Origin: Candidatus Methylomirabilota bacterium
GTDB taxonomy: Bacteria; Methylomirabilota; Methylomirabilia; Methylomirabilales; 2-02-FULL-66-22
Direction of reading: 5' to 3'
NCBI GenBank assembly: GCA_016208645.1
Contig: JACQXP010000103.1
Coordinates: forward strand, 1 to 5,913
DNA: 5,913 nt
Of the stretch, positions 4,859-5,913 are shown one piece after another. The first letter of the stretch is position 1. The number at the start of each line of letters is the position of its first letter. A program made the translations under genes and the position numbers. The notes below the pieces were generated by a model, which saw nothing but the letters and a program-made list of their open reading frames with translations, was not told where the DNA came from and searched no databases.

Positions 4859-5913
4859 TCATCCCGCCGCACGGACCTGTGACCGGCGCTCCCAAAAGTC
4901 CTCGAAGCGGCCACTGAGCTTGGTGCAGCGCAACGCGATGATGGCGTTGGCGCCCTGGAGCGTCCAGTGCATGCCGGCGCGCTTGAGGCGGGTGCCGATG
5001 GCGACCTTACAGCCAGCCTCGACCACACCGGTGGAGGTGCAGAGGCCTTGCGCCTCGAACTCGGGGTAGCGCATGCGATGGCGATTCCGCTGGATGTACT
5101 CGCCGCACTTGCGCGCTTCGTCGTGGGCCGGCGCGTGGGTCTCGAGCGCCCGCACCACGGCGGCCAGATCGCCGGCGTCGAGTTCGACGTGGCGCTGGTG
5201 CGCCCACTGCCGCCCCAGCTCGCTGGGCACGCCATAGACGGCTTTGGCCACGGTGCTCAGGTGCTCCTTGGCATGGAAACCACGCGGCGCGGGGCCTGGG
5301 CAACGCCGCGGCGCGGGGCCTCCCGGACGACGCGGGCGGCGAAGGCCGAGGGGTGGTCGTCGGTGTCCCGGCTCGCGGCACTTTCGAGGGCCGCCGAGTA
5401 GCTCACCGAGCCGGGGTCGCGCACCGGCGTGCCGTCCGCGTCGCGCCCCTCCGCGCTCCAGACCGTGCAGAGCTTGACCTCGCGGGTCTGGGCCGCCCCG
5501 TCGGGCTGCTTGCCGACGCGCCCGGCGAGTTCCGCGGCCCGCATGGGGATGCCGGTCCCGTCCATCCCCAGGTAGAGGGTCGGGGCGACCGCGGCGGGCG
5601 GCACCGGCTCGACGACGCGGCGCTCGTCCCCGGCGATCTCGCGGCCGAGCGCCTCGGCGGCCCGCTCGACGTGCTTGGGCGTCACCTCGACCCCCGCGAG
5701 CTCCCGCAGCAGCTCGCTGCCCTCCTGGAAGCTGACCAGCGCCCCCACGCCGCCGACCAGGCGGGTGACGGCGGGCGACAACGAGGTGCCCTCCAGGCCC
5801 AGCGCCTGGTCGCGGGGACAGAAGTCCGCTGCGCAGGCCGCGCAGTGGTAGTAGGCGCGCTCCAGGGTCAGGGGGCCCAGCACCGTGGCAAAGGCCGTGG
5901 GCCGGCGGCCGGC
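4859..5913 (-). pseudogene. ISKra4-family-like transposase, internally deleted and frameshifted, 5' end beyond the window
   Basis: DDE-type transposase remnant in two frames. The first (5913 to 5257) is open from the edge and reads VLGPLTLERAYYHC, a Cys-x-x-Cys pair (C24, C27 counted from the edge), SFQEGSELLRELAGVEVTP, and LGMDGTGIPM, whose aspartate (about residue 118) is the likely first catalytic acid. It then goes out of frame after APRRVV near 5278. The second frame (5278 to 4859) starts FHAKEHLSTVAKAVYG and continues through EFEAQGLCTSTGVVEAGCK, RAGMHWT and GANAIIALRC, with the likely catalytic glutamate in VVEAGCK (5018-5020). Family members have about 25-30 residues between RRVV and FHAKEHL, containing a GDGA-type block with the second aspartate. 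That segment is gone, and the loss is not a multiple of three. The protein should be inactive. Family assignment comes from recalled motifs. The element lies directly upstream of hutH. Confidence 0.82.
5283..5321. repeat. 15-bp direct repeat beside the transposase deletion junction
   Basis: CGCGGCGCGGGGCCT occurs at 5283-5297 and 5307-5321, spaced 24 bp start to start. The period is eight codons, so the frame is kept, and the repeat encodes APRR twice on the minus strand. The first copy lies within 5 bp of the inferred deletion junction near 5278. Confidence 0.7.

Overview
The window looks like chromosomal DNA from a GC-rich, probably uncultivated soil or sediment bacterium. GC is roughly 60-65% by eye, ATG/GTG starts have clear Shine-Dalgarno sequences, long shadow ORFs appear on the opposite strand, and gaps between genes carry dispersed short repeats. 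The genes alone do not fix the phylum. A Rokubacteria/NC10-like, Desulfobacterota or betaproteobacterial source would all fit, and I do not commit to one.

All recognisable genes lie on the minus strand, so transcription runs from high to low coordinates. At the right edge (4859-5913) is the decayed transposase of an ISKra4-like insertion sequence, cut by the window edge and damaged inside. Next comes a complete histidine ammonia-lyase gene, hutH (3205-4734), with a plausible sigma70-type promoter at 4763-4792. Downstream are three genes of a branched-chain-amino-acid-type (LIV/HAAT) ABC transporter. These are a secreted substrate-binding protein (1816-2982), the LivH permease (start at 1635, C-terminal frameshift), and the LivM permease (start at 656, running off the left edge). 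The LivG and LivF ATPases are not in the window and would be expected to the left of position 1.

Together the genes suggest an amino-acid uptake and degradation locus. The binding protein and permeases would import an amino acid, and HutH would deaminate L-histidine to urocanate and ammonia. The HutH active-site residues all look intact. That the transporter carries histidine is inferred only from gene order.

The gaps are unusual. Each space between genes in the hutH-livK-livH-livM row holds a different repeat structure. Repeats of a CGCAGATTA-type unit forming long inverted repeats lie between livH and livM and between hutH and livK. An AGAGCC-type tandem repeat, a 9-bp inverted repeat and a terminator-like hairpin lie between livK and livH. 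The sharpest anomaly is a perfect 13-bp tandem duplication (808-833) near the 3' end of livH. It shifts the frame and replaces the normal C-terminus with residues translated from the neighbouring repeat.

I found no CRISPR array, tRNA or rRNA, and no clear evidence of a previously undescribed defence or metabolic system.
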